Shown: positions 46,990-59,426, numbered from the stretch's first letter. The stretch is DNA of 64,000 nucleotides from Eleginops maclovinus (GCF_036324505.1 NC_086364.1:21376648-21440647); one strand, 5' to 3'. A program made the numbers and translations. The notes: a model not told the origin generated them from the sequence alone.

Positions 46990-47600
46990 AGGAGTGGAAA
47001 ATGTTGTTCATTTGTGGGATGATGGGCAAGTTGCAATTAAACACATGTGTAACAAAAGGAGAAGTGATTTAAAGCCATAGTTTTGGAAAATGTTTTTGCG
47101 CAAGTTTTGGTGGTGCCTGTCAATATGGGACTACAGACAGTTAGCTTAGCTTTGCATGAAGACTGCAAACAGCTAGCCTCGCTCTGTTCAAATATCACAA
47201 AAACTACCGCCGCTGTCTTGGTAGCATTGCATTGTAGCACTTAAGGAATATAGGATAAGATTGTTAATATGTAAACTATTGGGCAAGTTGCAAAAGTGCA
47301 TGAATAAAATAGAAAATACCGTTAAAGCAACAGTTAGGGGAACTTAGCAGGAGGACTGTACGGTAGCTTAGCATGATGCAAACAAATGTAAGCAGCTAGT
47401 CTCGCTTCAGAGGTCTGGCTAGCATTGTTATTTTTACGGAACAAAGTGTATAATATTGTTAATTTATGGACTGATTAGGTAAGTTTTAAATATTTAAAGC
47501 TTTGGGAGATTTTCTTGCAAAGGTTTTGGGATAACAGGCACTAAACAGTTAGCTTAGCTCAGCATAAAGACTGCAAGAGAACGTAGGAAAGTAATATTCA
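46990..47600. repeat. Degenerate tandem repeat with CAGTTAGCTTAGC blocks
   Basis: Three diverged units: ACAGTTAGCTTAGCTTTGCAT at 47145, GGTAGCTTAGCATGATGC near 47362, AACAGTTAGCTTAGCTCAGC near 47545, each followed by GACTGCAA or AGCAGCTAG motifs. This is a common teleost repeat type. Confidence 0.6.
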
Positions 47601-48044
47601 TTTGTGGAATGAGGAATGTCTCTGTTGTACCTCTAACTTTAAACTTTTGAAACAAACCGTTGCAATATATACATATCCTAAACAGCAACACATTTAAAAG
47701 GTCAGATTTGGTGTCAAAGCACTGGTTTTGATGTCTTTACTTCTTCCACTCATGCCTTGTCTTGTCTTTCCCATACACACCATGTGTTCTTGCCTCTGGT
47801 TTCCAATCTTCTACCCACATTCAACCTGCCTAAAAAGAAGTTGAGTTCACAGCCTCTTGTAAATGTTTCATCACTTGCTTTTTTTCTCCAGAACAGGGGA
47901 TGAAAGTGAAGTGTTGATGGAGTGGTGAGGCCGGGCCCGACGTGCCCTGGATTTTGACTAAAAGGTTATAAGGTTTCATGAACATGCCTGAAGAAAAAGA
48001 GAACTGATGGGCAAATATATCCCCAAAAAACAAACGGCTTTTTC

Positions 48045-48290
48045 TTCAAATGACTCCAGAATATGAAACATGGCTTTAAGGAAACACGGAGATCGTAAAT
48101 CTTTGCCAAGGCGGTTTGCACTAGATGGAAAACAAGTTGTTTATCTACATCGTGATTCAGATCTGCTCCAGAAATGAATTGGTTCTTGTTTGGTTTGGGT
48201 TGCACCCATGCACCACATTTAATGAAAATTGGGCCATCAGTTTTTCCAGGATTTTGTTGACAAACACACAACCAACCAGAACCCTTATTT
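48045..48290. repeat. Interspersed repeat fragment
   Basis: CCAAGGCGGTTTGC .. GATTCAGATCTGCTCC .. CATTTAATGAAAATTGGGCC .. TTTTCCAGGATTTTGTTGACAAACA are ordered motifs of a widespread teleost repeat. Non-coding. Confidence 0.5.
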
Positions 48291-48859
48291 TCCTTATGTG
48301 CACGTGCATATCACACACATTTGGATAAAATCCGTCACTGCAAAAGGGTAGAAAACGGTCCATTTGTCCCGCAGGATGCCGGCGTTTGCAACCAGCATCA
48401 ATCTGCAGGATGACATGTTGACATTCATATGGTAAAATTCACAGCCGCAGGACAACAGGGCCATCAGAGGCTGAGAGATGGAGGACATTTCTGAGTAATG
48501 TCTGACCAAACTCACCTCACTCACATGATGTTTTCTGTCCGAATCACTTACAGTAGTCTTCCTAAAAAGTGAATCACAGAGAAATGAGACATAAAAATAG
48601 TGTTTTTAAAAGGGGTCGACTTTATGTGGGAGTTGTTGTTGTTGCAGGGATGTTTGTCCATCCGTTCAGGTACACCTGCTCAACCACTAACGGAAACAGC
48701 AGCCCACACATAGATAGTTTATATGGTGGTCGAGGCCTCGTTATGTAATGCTGGTACTTTCCTGCTACTTTCATTCTCCCGCCAAAGACTCATTTTTCCT
48801 CCCGTAACTTGCACTTCTTTAAACAGACTCTTGCTATGATGATTCTTAGGCATAATAGA

Positions 48860-49120
48860 GTGGTGCATTGCTGATGTCATTTTGTAGGCCCACCCTGAAA
48901 TTGGTATTGAGTCGGCTCCTTCATCAACAAGCAATGGGACTTTTCCATTGGATCTCCGTTGGTTGCAGGAAAACAACATCCGTAGCAAACACACGTTTAT
49001 AATACGTACACGCTACGCTAAAGCTGGCTAATGTTTGGCCTGCTGACATTTAGTAGTCTTCGTTTAGCCACTTGTTAGCAACTGCAATTTTTCAAAGAAG
49101 CTACAGACATCCAAAAGACC
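48860..49120 (+). repeat. Unclassified interspersed repeat, copy 2
   Basis: TTTTGTAGGCCCACCC, CAATGGGACTTTTCCATTGG, then CGCTAAAGCTGGCTAATGTT and CCACTTGTTAGCAAC, in the same order as at 56740-57050. Confidence 0.55.
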
Positions 49121-49153
49121 ATTGACTTCCAGATGAGGGAAACGGAAGTGCTG

Positions 49154-49640
49154 AAATGCTAACTCATTAGCTGGTTTCCAGACTCATTCCTGCACCTTTC
49201 TATTTTAATGTTCTATACTGTTGACTTCTTCCTCTTCTTAACCGACCCAAAGTGATCAACACCTACTACAGTTTGGAATCTTGCCAGCAGGAAATGGTAA
49301 AATGCTAACTCATTCCCGGGTTAAGAACTCATCACTGCAGCTCTGTTACTCGTATTGACTGCTGACTTATTCCTTCTCTTAACTGACCGAAAGTGAACAT
49401 CTGCTTCAGTTTGGGATCTCGACTACAGGAAGTCCTAAAAATGCTAACTCATTCCTCAGTTAAGAACTCATTCCTGCAGCTCTCTAATTATTTACTTTTT
49501 TAGCGGTATCGACTGCTGACTTCTTCCTTCTCTTAACTGACCGAAAGTAAAAACGTGCTTCAGTTTGGGATCCGGTCTACAGGAAATGCTAAAATGCTAA
49601 CTCATTCTCGGTTTTAGGACTCTCTCCTGCACTTCTTCAT
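49154..49640. repeat. Tandem repeat of about 146 bp, 3.3 units
   Basis: AAATGCTAACTCATT starts units at 49154, 49300, 49440 and 49592. Each unit continues with GACTTCTTCC, TCTTAACTGACCGAAAGT and CAGTTTGGGATC. Non-coding. Confidence 0.85.
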
Positions 49641-50334
49641 AGAGTCTAACTCAGAATTTTTTCTCCTCCATAGACATGTAGTTCCCTCCGATCTGCCTCA
49701 GTTGAAAAAGCTTTTTTCCAGCTCTTGTATTGACCACTGTTCAGTCACTGTGCTGCACACGTGCTCTCTGTTAGCCCTCTCATGCTCAGGGCGCTTCCCG
49801 TCCAGTTTTCCACTTCCCCCTATTTTTCATTTATCCTTTATCTGAGCCTCTGGCACTCTTCGCTGTTCATAAATAAAACAAAACTCCAGCGCACGTCCAT
49901 GCAGTCATAACATTTCTCAAGAGTTTCGTCTTACCGAAACTAACCGGTCAGAGCCGGAACCTAACCCGTCTGACTCACTTGTGAGAAAAGGTAATCTAAG
50001 GACAAAAGTGTCTGGGTGAAAAACAAACGCCATACAGTTAAATATAAATATTATGATCCACTTTCACTGAGTCTCATTTCTAAGCCAAGTTGAATTCTGA
50101 TCATACCTACCAATTATTCATTCATCTTCACTATGTTAACCCTTTCAATGCCTGTGTGTTTACATGATGCATTTCATGATGGGATTTGTATGCTTCTTGG
50201 TGCTGATTCAGATTGAAAAAATAAACACTTTTTTTTCAGTATTCTAAACATTTAAATGGGATTTATGTTTTACATGATGCTACTGTTTTTATGAATAGAA
50301 AACAAAAACAATTTTACATTTTCATAGCCCAAGA

Positions 50335-50755
50335 TCACGCGAAAGTTTCTCGTGCTCACGGGAAAGAGAAAGTATTTCGAAACAAGAAGCCATCAGATAT
50401 GCTAACCAAATATAATTGGGCCCTTCTGCAAAATAGCTTCGGCGATGGAGACGTCTTAGTCCTCTGACTTCAACACCCCGTGGGTCAAGTTCTTTCGGAA
50501 TTAATCGGATCTCTTCTTTCTTCACGTGCAATCCATTCCCCATGCATTTTCTGTACATCCGCCTATACCCACAGAGCTGGCCAGATGTTTTTAACTGTTC
50601 TTCAATGAACTCAACCACACGATCCAAAGTGGTGTAGTTCTTGCGCCGAGAAAGACCACACGACTTCAGAATTCGTTTTAAATGTCTTTGAGACACAACG
50701 TAACGGTGACGACTTGCAAGTGAAGTAACTCTGTCTTTGTGATGAAGTCCCAGGT
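50335..50755 (-). pseudogene. Integrase-like N-terminal fragment
   Basis: Reads SLASRHRYVVSQRHLKRILK, CGLSRRKNYTTLDRVVEFIE, GQLCGYRRMYRKCMGNGLHV, LDPRGVEVRGLRRLHRRSYF and GPNYIW, without a proper ATG start. This is the helix-turn-helix and linker part of a fish integrase-like protein family. The frame departs from the family right after GPNYIW, where the first catalytic Asp (HxD) should follow, so the whole catalytic core is deleted. Confidence 0.7.
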
Positions 50756-50815
50756 CAAAATACAGCTTAACTCATTCTTGAACTGTCATCGTGATCACAC
50801 AAAACTTTCGCGTGA
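50335..50815 (-). mobile_element. Small TIR element carrying an integrase-like fragment (481 bp)
   Basis: Ends are the 14-bp perfect inverted repeats TCACGCGAAAGTTT (50335-50348) and its inverse (50802-50815). No target duplication is apparent. The interior encodes, on the minus strand, part of an integrase-type protein. It looks like an internally deleted derivative of a larger DNA transposon with a DDE integrase. IS3EU is one candidate superfamily, but that name is a guess. Confidence 0.6.
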
Positions 50816-50995
50816 GGCCCCGGCGCAACTGGCTGGGGCACCTGCACCGTATGCCAGTGACCCGGGTTCGATTCCCGACCCGTGGTCCCTTCCGGATCCC
50901 ACCCCGACTCTCTCTCCCATCCTCCTGTCACTCTCCACTGTCCTATCCGATTAAAGGCAAAAAGCCCCCAAAAAATATTGAATTTAAAAAAAAAA
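50816..50995 (+). mobile_element. tRNA-derived SINE
   Basis: GCGCAACTGGCTGGGGCACC (A-box region), GGGTTCGATTCCCG (perfect B box), a pyrimidine-rich body, ending ATTAAAGGCAAAAAGCCCCC and an A-rich tail. It abuts the TIR element directly, which suggests one was inserted at the edge of the other. Confidence 0.8.
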
Positions 50996-50999
50996 ACTC

Positions 51000-52240
51000 T
51001 TTAAAATGACTGATTTTCCAGGTTCGTCCGTCTTAATCATCACTGCCTTCTATCCGTTTATTTCACTGTGGTTTCAGGTGAATAAACACAAGTCAAGTTT
51101 CCTGATCTGGTGGAAAATAGTCAAATGTACAATTTTAAAGGAAGTGTAAAAACTAGTGGTGGTAATGGGTTTCAGTGAGGAATTCCCGTCAAAGATCTAA
51201 GTATTTTGGGCTAACCGTTTTATTATAGACTTTTTATGGGAGGTTTAACCACCAACATTTGGGAAATAATCACCCTATTGCCAAAATGCCAATATGTATT
51301 TACCCATAAAAGCCAACATTTAAAAACTTTAGTGAAGCAGAAGTGTTTACTGCATCAGAGGCGGTGAGAGAAAGGGAAAGGAGGTAAAGAGAGGGCATGC
51401 ACATGAGGACAACAGCAGGAAAAGGACTTAAGAGAGGGTATTAACAGGAGGAAATTGAGAGGAGACGGGTGAATAATATCTACTCTGACTCACCCACTCC
51501 ACCTTTTTCTCATTCACCCTTTTCCTCCCTGTCTATGTTTAGAATTAAACTTTAAAGGTCTAAACAAAAACAGTCATGATTCTTTCCCAGCTTTGTGTTG
51601 GTATCTGATCGAAGGAAATTAGACATTTAATATCTTTACCAGAGGACCAAAGCGCTGCTCAGTGGGTTTGCACTTTACAGCTCTAATAACACCACATCAC
51701 TGCCGCCTCAGCGCCAAAAACATCCACCACTTCAACAGCATGTGCTTCCTGTCTTTCCAAAATCCTGAATTCCCCTCCTCTCAGGCGTATCTGTCGGCCG
51801 GGTTTATCTCATCTGCATGTCTGCCTCGATGTTTATCTGTCTGTCTGCTGATTCCTGGCACCTCCCGAGATCTTATTCCGGTTTGTTTACAGCTGGCGAG
51901 GGACTGCCTCCACACGGCTATTCACAGAAACTCCACCTGAGCCAAAAGTGATGTGGTGTTACGTAACCCTCAGATACACACCATGGGGTTTATTGTGCTG
52001 AGTCATTTTACCGAATATAAACTTCTAACTTGATCTGTATTGTTTTGGCGTGCAGAGTTTAGAGACGTCTGACTTTAATGTATGTTTCCAGAAATCATGA
52101 CCCAGCTACTCGAGATAATCTACAGACCTTTTCACAAACAAGTTTCATACAGAAACTACTTTCTTTAACCAACCGCACCCACATATGGTAAATAGGCGTT
52201 CATTTATGCTTATCTTGTGCAATTACGAACTTCTCGTCAA
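51000..52240. other. Intergenic DNA, nothing recognised
   Basis: No splice-bounded frame or element with ends seen. Confidence 0.45.
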
Positions 52241-52249
52241 TGAACAGAT

Positions 52250-52870
52250 GCATGCTTTCTTCGGAGCAGTGACGAGGTTTGTAGGTGTAGTTCGTCAGAA
52301 AGAAAATTGTTCCCTCAGGAAATGACTCATAACAAGGTCTGTGGAATATCTTGAGTAAGATTTCTTAACCTGCGAGCAGTGTCACTGCACAGACGTAGCA
52401 TTGGCTATTCATCCAGCTAACGTTAGATACAGCTCAGTCGATAAAGACGTCGTTTATGTCTTATAATGTGCTTCTCATGTAGATGCACTCTGGATTCTAA
52501 CAACTGATGTCAGGTGTAGTTCAGTAGAAAGAAAGTAGTTCCTAGAGGAAACTGCTAACAACAAGCAGAGTCGGCGCCAGAGCAGATCTACTGGAGGGGC
52601 ATTGGGTCATTGGCGGGGGGTGGGGGGCTTGCTCGCTTTTGTGACATTAAAAACTCTTTAGCAACTTCGAACTCAGCGTCAATTATAGTCGATTGTGACA
52701 GATCGAGAATATGCTTCACAGCTGCTAGGAGGGGCATCAATGACCGCTAGGGGGGGCACGGCCCTCGAATGCCCCCCCTTAGCGCCGGCACTGACAACAA
52801 GCTCTATTGATTGATTGCCATTAAGAGTATCACTGCACAATGCGCGCCTCTGCTAAACTAGCTGACGGTA
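52250..52870. repeat. Two adjacent copies of an interspersed repeat
   Basis: GTGTAGTTC(G/A)(T/G)(C/T)AGAAAGAAA .. GGAAACTGCT(A/C)ACAACAAG blocks occur at about 52275-52420 and 52510-52870, with a worn version near 6050-6120. The second copy is split by the MITE at 52566-52793. Confidence 0.6.
52566..52793. mobile_element. hAT-type MITE, 228 bp
   Basis: Ends CAGAGTCGGCGCCAG and the inverse of CAGTGCCGGCGCTAAG, flanked by a perfect 8-bp target duplication ACAACAAG (52558-52565 and 52794-52801). Non-coding, with G-runs near both ends. A different family from the CAGGGGTGTCC elements. Confidence 0.9.
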
Positions 52871-53775
52871 CAGCTTAGCTGCGAAGGATGCCATTTATGT
52901 TAATATCAGAAGCTTCCTATCGTCCTCTGCGTGGTGATATGGTTTGCAGCCATTCTTACCCTCTTTCTCTGCTCATTCTGTTGGTATAACATGACACACA
53001 TGTTGTTTTAAACCTTGCAACACGCACAATGTGGCTGCATATGCGACGGCGTGAAACAACCGTCCTGACCGACAGCTAAACCTGAACTTCTTAACAGAAA
53101 ACGTTGACATGGCAAAGTTTCTGGATGTACTTAAGTAGCCTACTTATTAGTCTGTCAAATGATCATAAGTGAGAAAAAACTAACTTTGCTTTAGTGTATT
53201 TACTTCCCCTGGTCCAAAACTGCTTCTTAATGTTGGTACAACTTCTCAAAAGTATGGCATACAGTTTGCACGCGGGTCCTGGTTAGTGTTGCAGGCTGTA
53301 CATGCTGACGTATGAGGCATGTCAAGGTTGTATGAGCTCACAGGAAAACGCGTCGTTGCTTTTGTCTCAGTTCTCCTCACTGGTAGGAGGTCAGATATGT
53401 ATTTTAACTTCTATGATGAACTGTCTCCTTGAATTGTGGTTACTAACCCATGTATTGCTGCACATCTTTGTCAGAGTCACATATGTGGGCCAGAAGGTGG
53501 ATCCAGTCTTTCATATCATTGCAAACAGCAGTGAATATCATCAGGTACCTGTTATAAAGCCTCCCCTCACCCTCCTCTGTCCCCCTGTTTACCCCCGGTT
53601 TGTTTTTTCTGCCTCCCTCTTCGAAGGCGTGGGAGTCGGGAGAGAGTGAGCTAATCCTCGGCTCTGATTAAATGCTGGAAAAGAACACTGATAGTGTGAG
53701 AGGGGAGGGAAGAGGGCGAGGGCTAAATGGGGAGGTGGGGAGAAATGAAGAGAGGTGGGGGTTAGGAGAGGTGAG

Positions 53776-53867
53776 TATAAAAACAGTTGCTGTGAGGAAT
53801 TAGGAAATATTCCTGGGGAGAAAATACACAGAGGGAGATTTTTCCAAGACTCCATTATAATCTAACG
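53776..53867 (+). promoter_or_regulatory. mgp TATA promoter and non-coding exon 1
   Basis: TATAAAAAC at 53776-53784, expected start about 53805, and a non-coding exon ending AACG|GTGAGTAAA at 53867. The intron then runs 2.4 kb to the exon holding the start codon (3' splice site at 56229 or 56232). A separate untranslated first exon is plausible for fish mgp; the exact start is inferred. Confidence 0.65.
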
Positions 53868-53989
53868 GTGAGTAAAGACACTGTTTTTCATGCAGGGGAA
53901 ATGTAGAAGTAGGACTTTCAAACTAACTTTTGTGAATTACCTGATGCATTTACGTAATGCTTTTTAATTCATTGCTGCAACATGCAATC

Positions 53990-54570
53990 GCCAAACTTAG
54001 ACAGGCCTAAAGTACTGAAAAATAAAAGTATATTTAACGTAAAAGTTTGCAATGAAAAAATGATCAAATCAAAACTATTTACATAAATGTAAGAAGTTAA
54101 AGTGAAATGTGAAAAAATAACGTAAAGTAAAAATGAGCAATAAAAAAATAAAATAAAAAAGATTTTAAATAATAACATAAATATAAGAAGTAAAAATGTG
54201 CAACACAAAATAAAACAGAATAAGAAAAATGTATTTAAACATTAGAAGTTAAAGTAAAAATGTTCAAACAAATAAGCAATTAAATAGAATCAATTATTAA
54301 CAAGTTAAAGCCAAATTGCTGAATTCAGAAATAAGATAAAAATGATTATATAAACACAAGAGGTTAAAGTAAAATGTGCCTTAAAGAATAAATAGAGTAA
54401 AAATGTTAATTTAAAAATAACAAGTTCAATAAAAATGTGAAATAGAAAATGAATTGCATTCAACATAAAGTAAAATTGTGAAATCTAAAATAAAGTACAA
54501 ATATTTATTTAAACATTTAAAGAAAAATATATTGGTATAAAAATAACAACGTAAGTAAAAATGTGCACAT
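53990..54570. repeat. Degenerate AT-rich tandem repeat, ~57-61 bp period
   Basis: AGAAGTTAAAGTAAAAATGTG-like cores recur near 54091, 54184, 54245, 54302, 54359 and 54420. It sits in mgp intron 1 and is non-coding. Confidence 0.65.
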
Positions 54571-54754
54571 TACGTAACATATAAAAACAATACCTGTTTA
54601 CTTTTGCAGCCTCAGGTTATTTTGTGTGCATGTCAGCATCATGCCTGTGGCTTTTTCCAGTTAGGTGGGCACATTCTGCCTGCAGCGAATAAAAACCCAC
54701 CAGGACCCCTACCAAGTCTCAGACAGGCATAAAAACTCTGCAGACATGTCAGCA

Positions 54755-54870
<116 letters not shown>

Positions 54871-54986
54871 CTAGATGTTTTTTGCCAGTCTCTGTGAACT
54901 CTGTGCCGGGGCTCTCTCTGTTTCTGTGCCCACTGCGAGTCTGTGAGCCAAGATCTGCCTGAGGGATGGTGTTATGAGTGTTGCAT

Positions 54987-54997
54987 GTGTGTGTGTG

Positions 54998-55052
<55 letters not shown>
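54987..55052. repeat. (TG)n microsatellite
   Basis: TG run with one TTTG interruption, 118 bases after the CA array and in opposite sense to it. Confidence 0.95.
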
Positions 55053-55053
<1 letters not shown>

Positions 55054-55175
55054 GGCGAGTGTTTATGTATAATGAAAGCTGCTATTGATGGCAAAAAGCA
55101 AGGCTGCTGCTGAAACAGAATCCCGTCCAAATCCCACAAACACAAGATTGGTATGAAAGCTTTTCTGCTGTGCAG

Positions 55176-55302
<127 letters not shown>

Positions 55303-56249
55303 GGGTGTCGTTCTGCTAAACACATCTGTTATAAGTGTTTGTACAGATGTCAAACACCTTACTGTCAGTTTAGCATGTGATAGAGTGCAGGTGTGCACAG
55401 AACCTGCTTCTATTCATGAAAAATAAGGAAGTTGTTTCCCTGCACAACGGGCAACGCTTCATAAATGAATGTCTTTGCATTTTGTTATTTGCATGGCTAA
55501 GGAGAGTTTAATTCATATTTTTGAACATCACACACCGTCTCTTAAGCCCAGAAACCAAGAGAGGTAAATTTGCGAGGTACAGAATAAAGTTGGAGCTGCT
55601 CCATAGACGTGAATGGGGGACTGTTTTAGTTGTAACACAATAATAAAAAAGTAAACATAACGATATATAAATATTACGTGTTCATATTTGATTTTGTATT
55701 GTGTGTGAACGCTTATGTAAGCACTCTGAATTACCTTTCTTTGTTCACATTGCTGTATAAATAAGCTAACCATGAAACCTTACCTATGTTATATAACATT
55801 GACCTATGAAAAAGCATATAGGAGTTTTTAAAACATGAGCTTAGTTCTCATTTAAGCTTTCATTTATTTGACAGTTCTCCTTATTGTTTGTCTACAAACA
55901 AAGCTCCAGCTATTGAAGGAGTTTGTGCACTGGTGCTCTATAAAGCCCTTTTTTATATCCATGCAAATCTGTTATTATAAATATATATAACTCTGGTGTT
56001 TGCCGGGTAAAGTCTGCATCAAACTGCCAGCATGTATGTATGTATACGTCCAGGTCGTATGCACGAAACCTCAAGCACAGATTTAGAAACGGTGCTTTCA
56101 CACTTCTATCCCCGCGTGTGGTTCTTCACTGTTTACCCACTTAAAAAAATATCCGAGCCTCTTCTGTCATTTCTCCTTCTCTTCCCGTCTCACTACGCCT
56201 CACTGAACCTTTTTGTCCTTGTTTTCCAGCAGGTAAAACCAGCCCCAGG

Positions 56250-59139
56250 ATGAAGAGCCTTTTCCAGTTTCTGGCAATCTTTGCTGTGGTCTCTTTCTGC
56301 ATCTGCTATGGTAACACCCCCCCCCCCCCTCCTCCTTCCTCCCAATTCATATTTCCATCATTCATAACATTTAAAACATCCCATTTATCATCATCTATGC
56401 TTAACCTCATCCCATGTTTTTCCCGTAGACTCTCATGAAAGCACAGAATCCATTGAAGGTGATTAAATGTTGTCTCTTGTTCATGGAAAAACATGCATGC
56501 AAAAAATACTAAACCACCCGCTCTGCTGTATGTATTGTATTTTAAGGTGAGACACAACAGGTAACAACATCTACTAATGAATGTAGGGAGTATTTAGCGT
56601 GCATGACGAGTACTTTTCCTGACTAGAGTAAAGAAAACACCCAAAGAATAGAAGTTTATGTTTTTATTTGACTACTTAGATCCTACAAGTAGCATTAGAT
56701 CATCCTCATTTCTTTATATGATCTATATTATATTAGGCTGGGGAAGTTTAGGTATGATCTGTGATATCTTCAGAGCAGTGGACCCAGGAGTTAGCATTGC
56801 AAGGGCCCCGTCAACAAAAAGTCAATGGGACTTTTCCATTGGCTTTCGGAATATTGCAAAAACTAGAATCAAAGTTGAGGCGTAATTGCAATTGCCAAAA
56901 GAAAAATGGCTTACGTTTGTCTTCAAAGGAACTACAGCACGGGCACATGACCTCAGGTCACCACCGCTAAGCTAAAGGCGGCTAATGTTCGGCGTGATGG
57001 CGTTTAGTCGTCTCATTGAGACTCTTGTTAGCAACCAACCTTTTTAACGGACGTTCACCAGTGGGGTATTTACTGATGTAATTTACGTTGTAGAACAAAA
57101 CATTCAAACCCATCAGCTTATTTGAGGCTTTTAACCCAAAACACATCCAAACAGCCAGTGACTTCTGAGCTCTATTATGTTAAAGGGGCCCTATTTAGCT
57201 TTTGTATGTTTTCCCTTTCCTGTAGTGTGAAACCCCTGTCTGTAACGCCTCGATTAGACTCCTTTGTTTACTTCAACATAGTGACATCACTACGTTACAG
57301 TCGCACTTCTATTGGCTAGCGCTCCAACATATTGTATGTGATAGTCTAAGGGGCGTCTCTATGTGTTTGACCAATCACAACCGAGCCGGCCAGCTAACCA
57401 ATCAGAGCAGACTGGGCTCTGGTTTCATACAGAGGGTGAAAAGAGGTGCTGCAGCACAGGCAGGATGAGAAACATAAAGAGCTTTCTGAACATTAGAGCA
57501 TGGAGACATGTCCCAGGAGAGACACTACATACTGATATGGATAGGGCCCCTTTAAATATTCTCATTTATCCACCTGTAGTGTCTCCCCTCACTAACATCA
57601 GTAACCTCAGTTGCACGTCGGGCATGTCTTATGTGATTAAAACAAGGATTTTTTGTCGAGTAAACTCTTGTGCTTCCAGATTTGTTTGTGCCTCAAGGCC
57701 AAGCCAACTCGTTCATCAGGCAGGGGAACGTACACAACCCGCCGAGAGAGAACGGCCGCCACTTTTACAACTTCAGGAGGTAGCAGACACAACCACAGCA
57801 CATCAGTATCACATTTCACTCATGAAAAAAACCACACACCCGCAGAGACAGGCACACATTATGGTAGGCCATTAAGGGAAAACCTAATTAGAATATTAAA
57901 CGTCTTCATGTGTGAGAGTGCACGAAGGAAGGCAATAAAACAAAGACTGAAGCTGTTTCTGATTACAACCCTCTCCCTCCTCCTCACCCTTCTCCAACTG
58001 TCTCTGTCTGCATTTGTAAGTCCTGTATGGAGGCAGAGAATTGAGGTACTTCTACTCCAATTGAGTATTTTTCACATTATCCTACATTATACCGATACTG
58101 TATATTAATATAAGCTAAGATACCAAGCATTGTATAAAGTATTTATAATAACTCCTTTAACAGCTGACACTGAAGGGATGAACACATTAATGCATCTTAT
58201 ATATTATATACCTTTGGTACTTAAAGTATATTTTGATGCTTATATTACTAATACATTCAAAATATTATAATAAATAAATTATTTAAAATATTAATAACAA
58301 GGACGGATTATGATAATAATAATAATAATAACAATAACAATAACAATAACAATAATAATAATAACAATAAGAAGAAGAAGAAGAAGAAGACATACTTTAT
58401 TAATCCCTTACAGGGAAATTGCTTTCTCTACTCCGTTGTGTTGACACACATTAAACACACAGAGGAAATACATGCACACACAACCACATGCAGAAGAGAG
58501 GTGGCAGAGCAGAAAGGCAGCCAGGTACCCGGCACCAAGGGAGCAGATAGAGGTAGTGGCAGTGGCCTAGGAGGAGAACTGGCACCTCTCCAGCTACCAG
58601 CTTGCGCCATATTATTTTTTGGTCCGATCGAGACGTGAACCGGCGACCCTTCGGTCCCAAGACCCTACTGACTGAGCCACTGCCGCCCCTAATAATAACA
58701 AAGCTGGATATAATAATAATATGACCTTAAATATTAATAATGCATCTAATTAATAAAATAATTGTCTTCATTTTCAAAGGAACTTGAGATGTAATACAAG
58801 CGAACAAGAAGCTATTAAAGGATTTACAGGAAATTCAGAGAAACTATAGAACAGAAAGCAGCAAGAACTGGCAAAGTCATAAAGTGCAATGTTGATGAAC
58901 ACTTTAGTAATACTTCTACTTTTAACCGAGTATTTTTACTGCATATTATTGCTCCTTTTACTCATATCTTCCCCGTTCTTCCCCCTCGGTGCAGGAAGGT
59001 AAAGACTGTAGCAGAGAGGCGTTCAGAGACCTGTGAGGATTACACTCCCTGCCGCTTCTACGCCAGGAGCAACGGGTTCCAGAAGGCCTACCAGAGGTAC
59101 TTTGGAAACCCAAACCTGCCCCCGAGACCAGTTTACTGA
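56250..59139 (+). CDS. mgp: Matrix Gla protein, complete
   Basis: Four coding exons: 56250-56310, 56429-56458, 57680-57779 and 58995-59139 (stop TGA), phases 1, 1, 2; 111 residues. Exon by exon: signal peptide [20 protein letters not shown]; residues 21-30 [10 protein letters not shown] with three Ser-x-Glu sites of the kind phosphorylated by secretory-pathway casein kinase; residues 31-64 [15 protein letters not shown].. with the AxxF motif (ANSF, 39-42) of the carboxylase-recognition region; residues 65-111 with the Gla core [20 protein letters not shown] (disulfide pair C77-C83, glutamates E71, E75, E78) and [11 protein letters not shown] is a secreted vitamin K-dependent protein that binds calcium and prevents calcification of cartilage and vessels. 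Exon layout equals that of mammalian MGP. Introns carry a MITE and a SINE. AATAAA signals are at 59427-59440. Confidence 0.94.
56740..57050 (+). repeat. Unclassified interspersed repeat, copy 3
   Basis: GTCAATGGGACTTTTCCATTGG, TTTCGGAATATTGCAAAAACT, GCTAAGCTAAAGGCGGCTAATG, GTGATGGCGTTTAGTCGTCTC and CTTGTTAGCAACC in order; the best-preserved copy in the window. In mgp intron 3. Confidence 0.6.
57184..57551 (+). mobile_element. piggyBac-type MITE, 368 bp
   Basis: Begins AGGGGCCCTAT and ends ATAGGGCCCCT, an 11-bp perfect inverted repeat, flanked by TTAA at 57180-57183 and 57552-57555. TTAA duplication is the hallmark of piggyBac. Non-coding. Further copies at 34180-34449 and 60578-60759; a fragment (TACGTTACAGTCGC region) near 59580-59640. 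Located in mgp intron 3. Confidence 0.88.
58308..58389. repeat. (AAT/AAC/AAG)n compound microsatellite
   Basis: AATAAT, ACAATA and AAGAAG units in a row; on the minus strand this is the 3' tail of the SINE that follows. Confidence 0.85.
58390..58690 (-). mobile_element. tRNA-derived SINE
   Basis: Minus-strand head GGCGGCAGTGGCTCAGTCAG and GTCGCCGGTTCACGTCTCG (A and B boxes), tail GGGATTAATAAAGTATGTC and a (CTT)n run. Same family head as 11301-11602. In mgp intron 4. Confidence 0.8.
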
Positions 59140-59426
59140 ACAGGAAGTCCCTGCAGAACCATCAAACCGTCTTTCGGATGAACGGCGTGCCTTCGCTCCA
59201 CGTATCACAACTTTTATGTAACTTATATCCCATCATTACACACGTGTAGAAATCCTTCATGTATTCTCAGGATAACTTTTATCCACTATTATCACACGTT
59301 CACATTAAAGAGCTTTACGTGATGCACGCGGATGAAGTGTGTCGCTCGCCATGCACTATCTGTTTCTTACATTATCCTTATTTATCCAGGCCAGCACTGC
59401 TGTCAGTGAGTGTCTCCAATGCTTTG

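Noticed and set aside
50816..50880. tRNA gene candidate (perfect B box); similar at 11301, 29647, 31185 and 58690
   Set aside because: Only the A and B boxes are tRNA-like, with no cloverleaf; SINE bodies and tails follow, so these are tRNA-derived SINEs.
53302..53649. 115-codon frame just upstream of mgp, with a possible exon VTYVGQKVDPVFHIIANSSEYHQ
   Set aside because: AG and GT borders exist near 53474 and 53544, but there is no recognisable protein, no partner exons, and it runs into the mgp promoter region; left uncalled.
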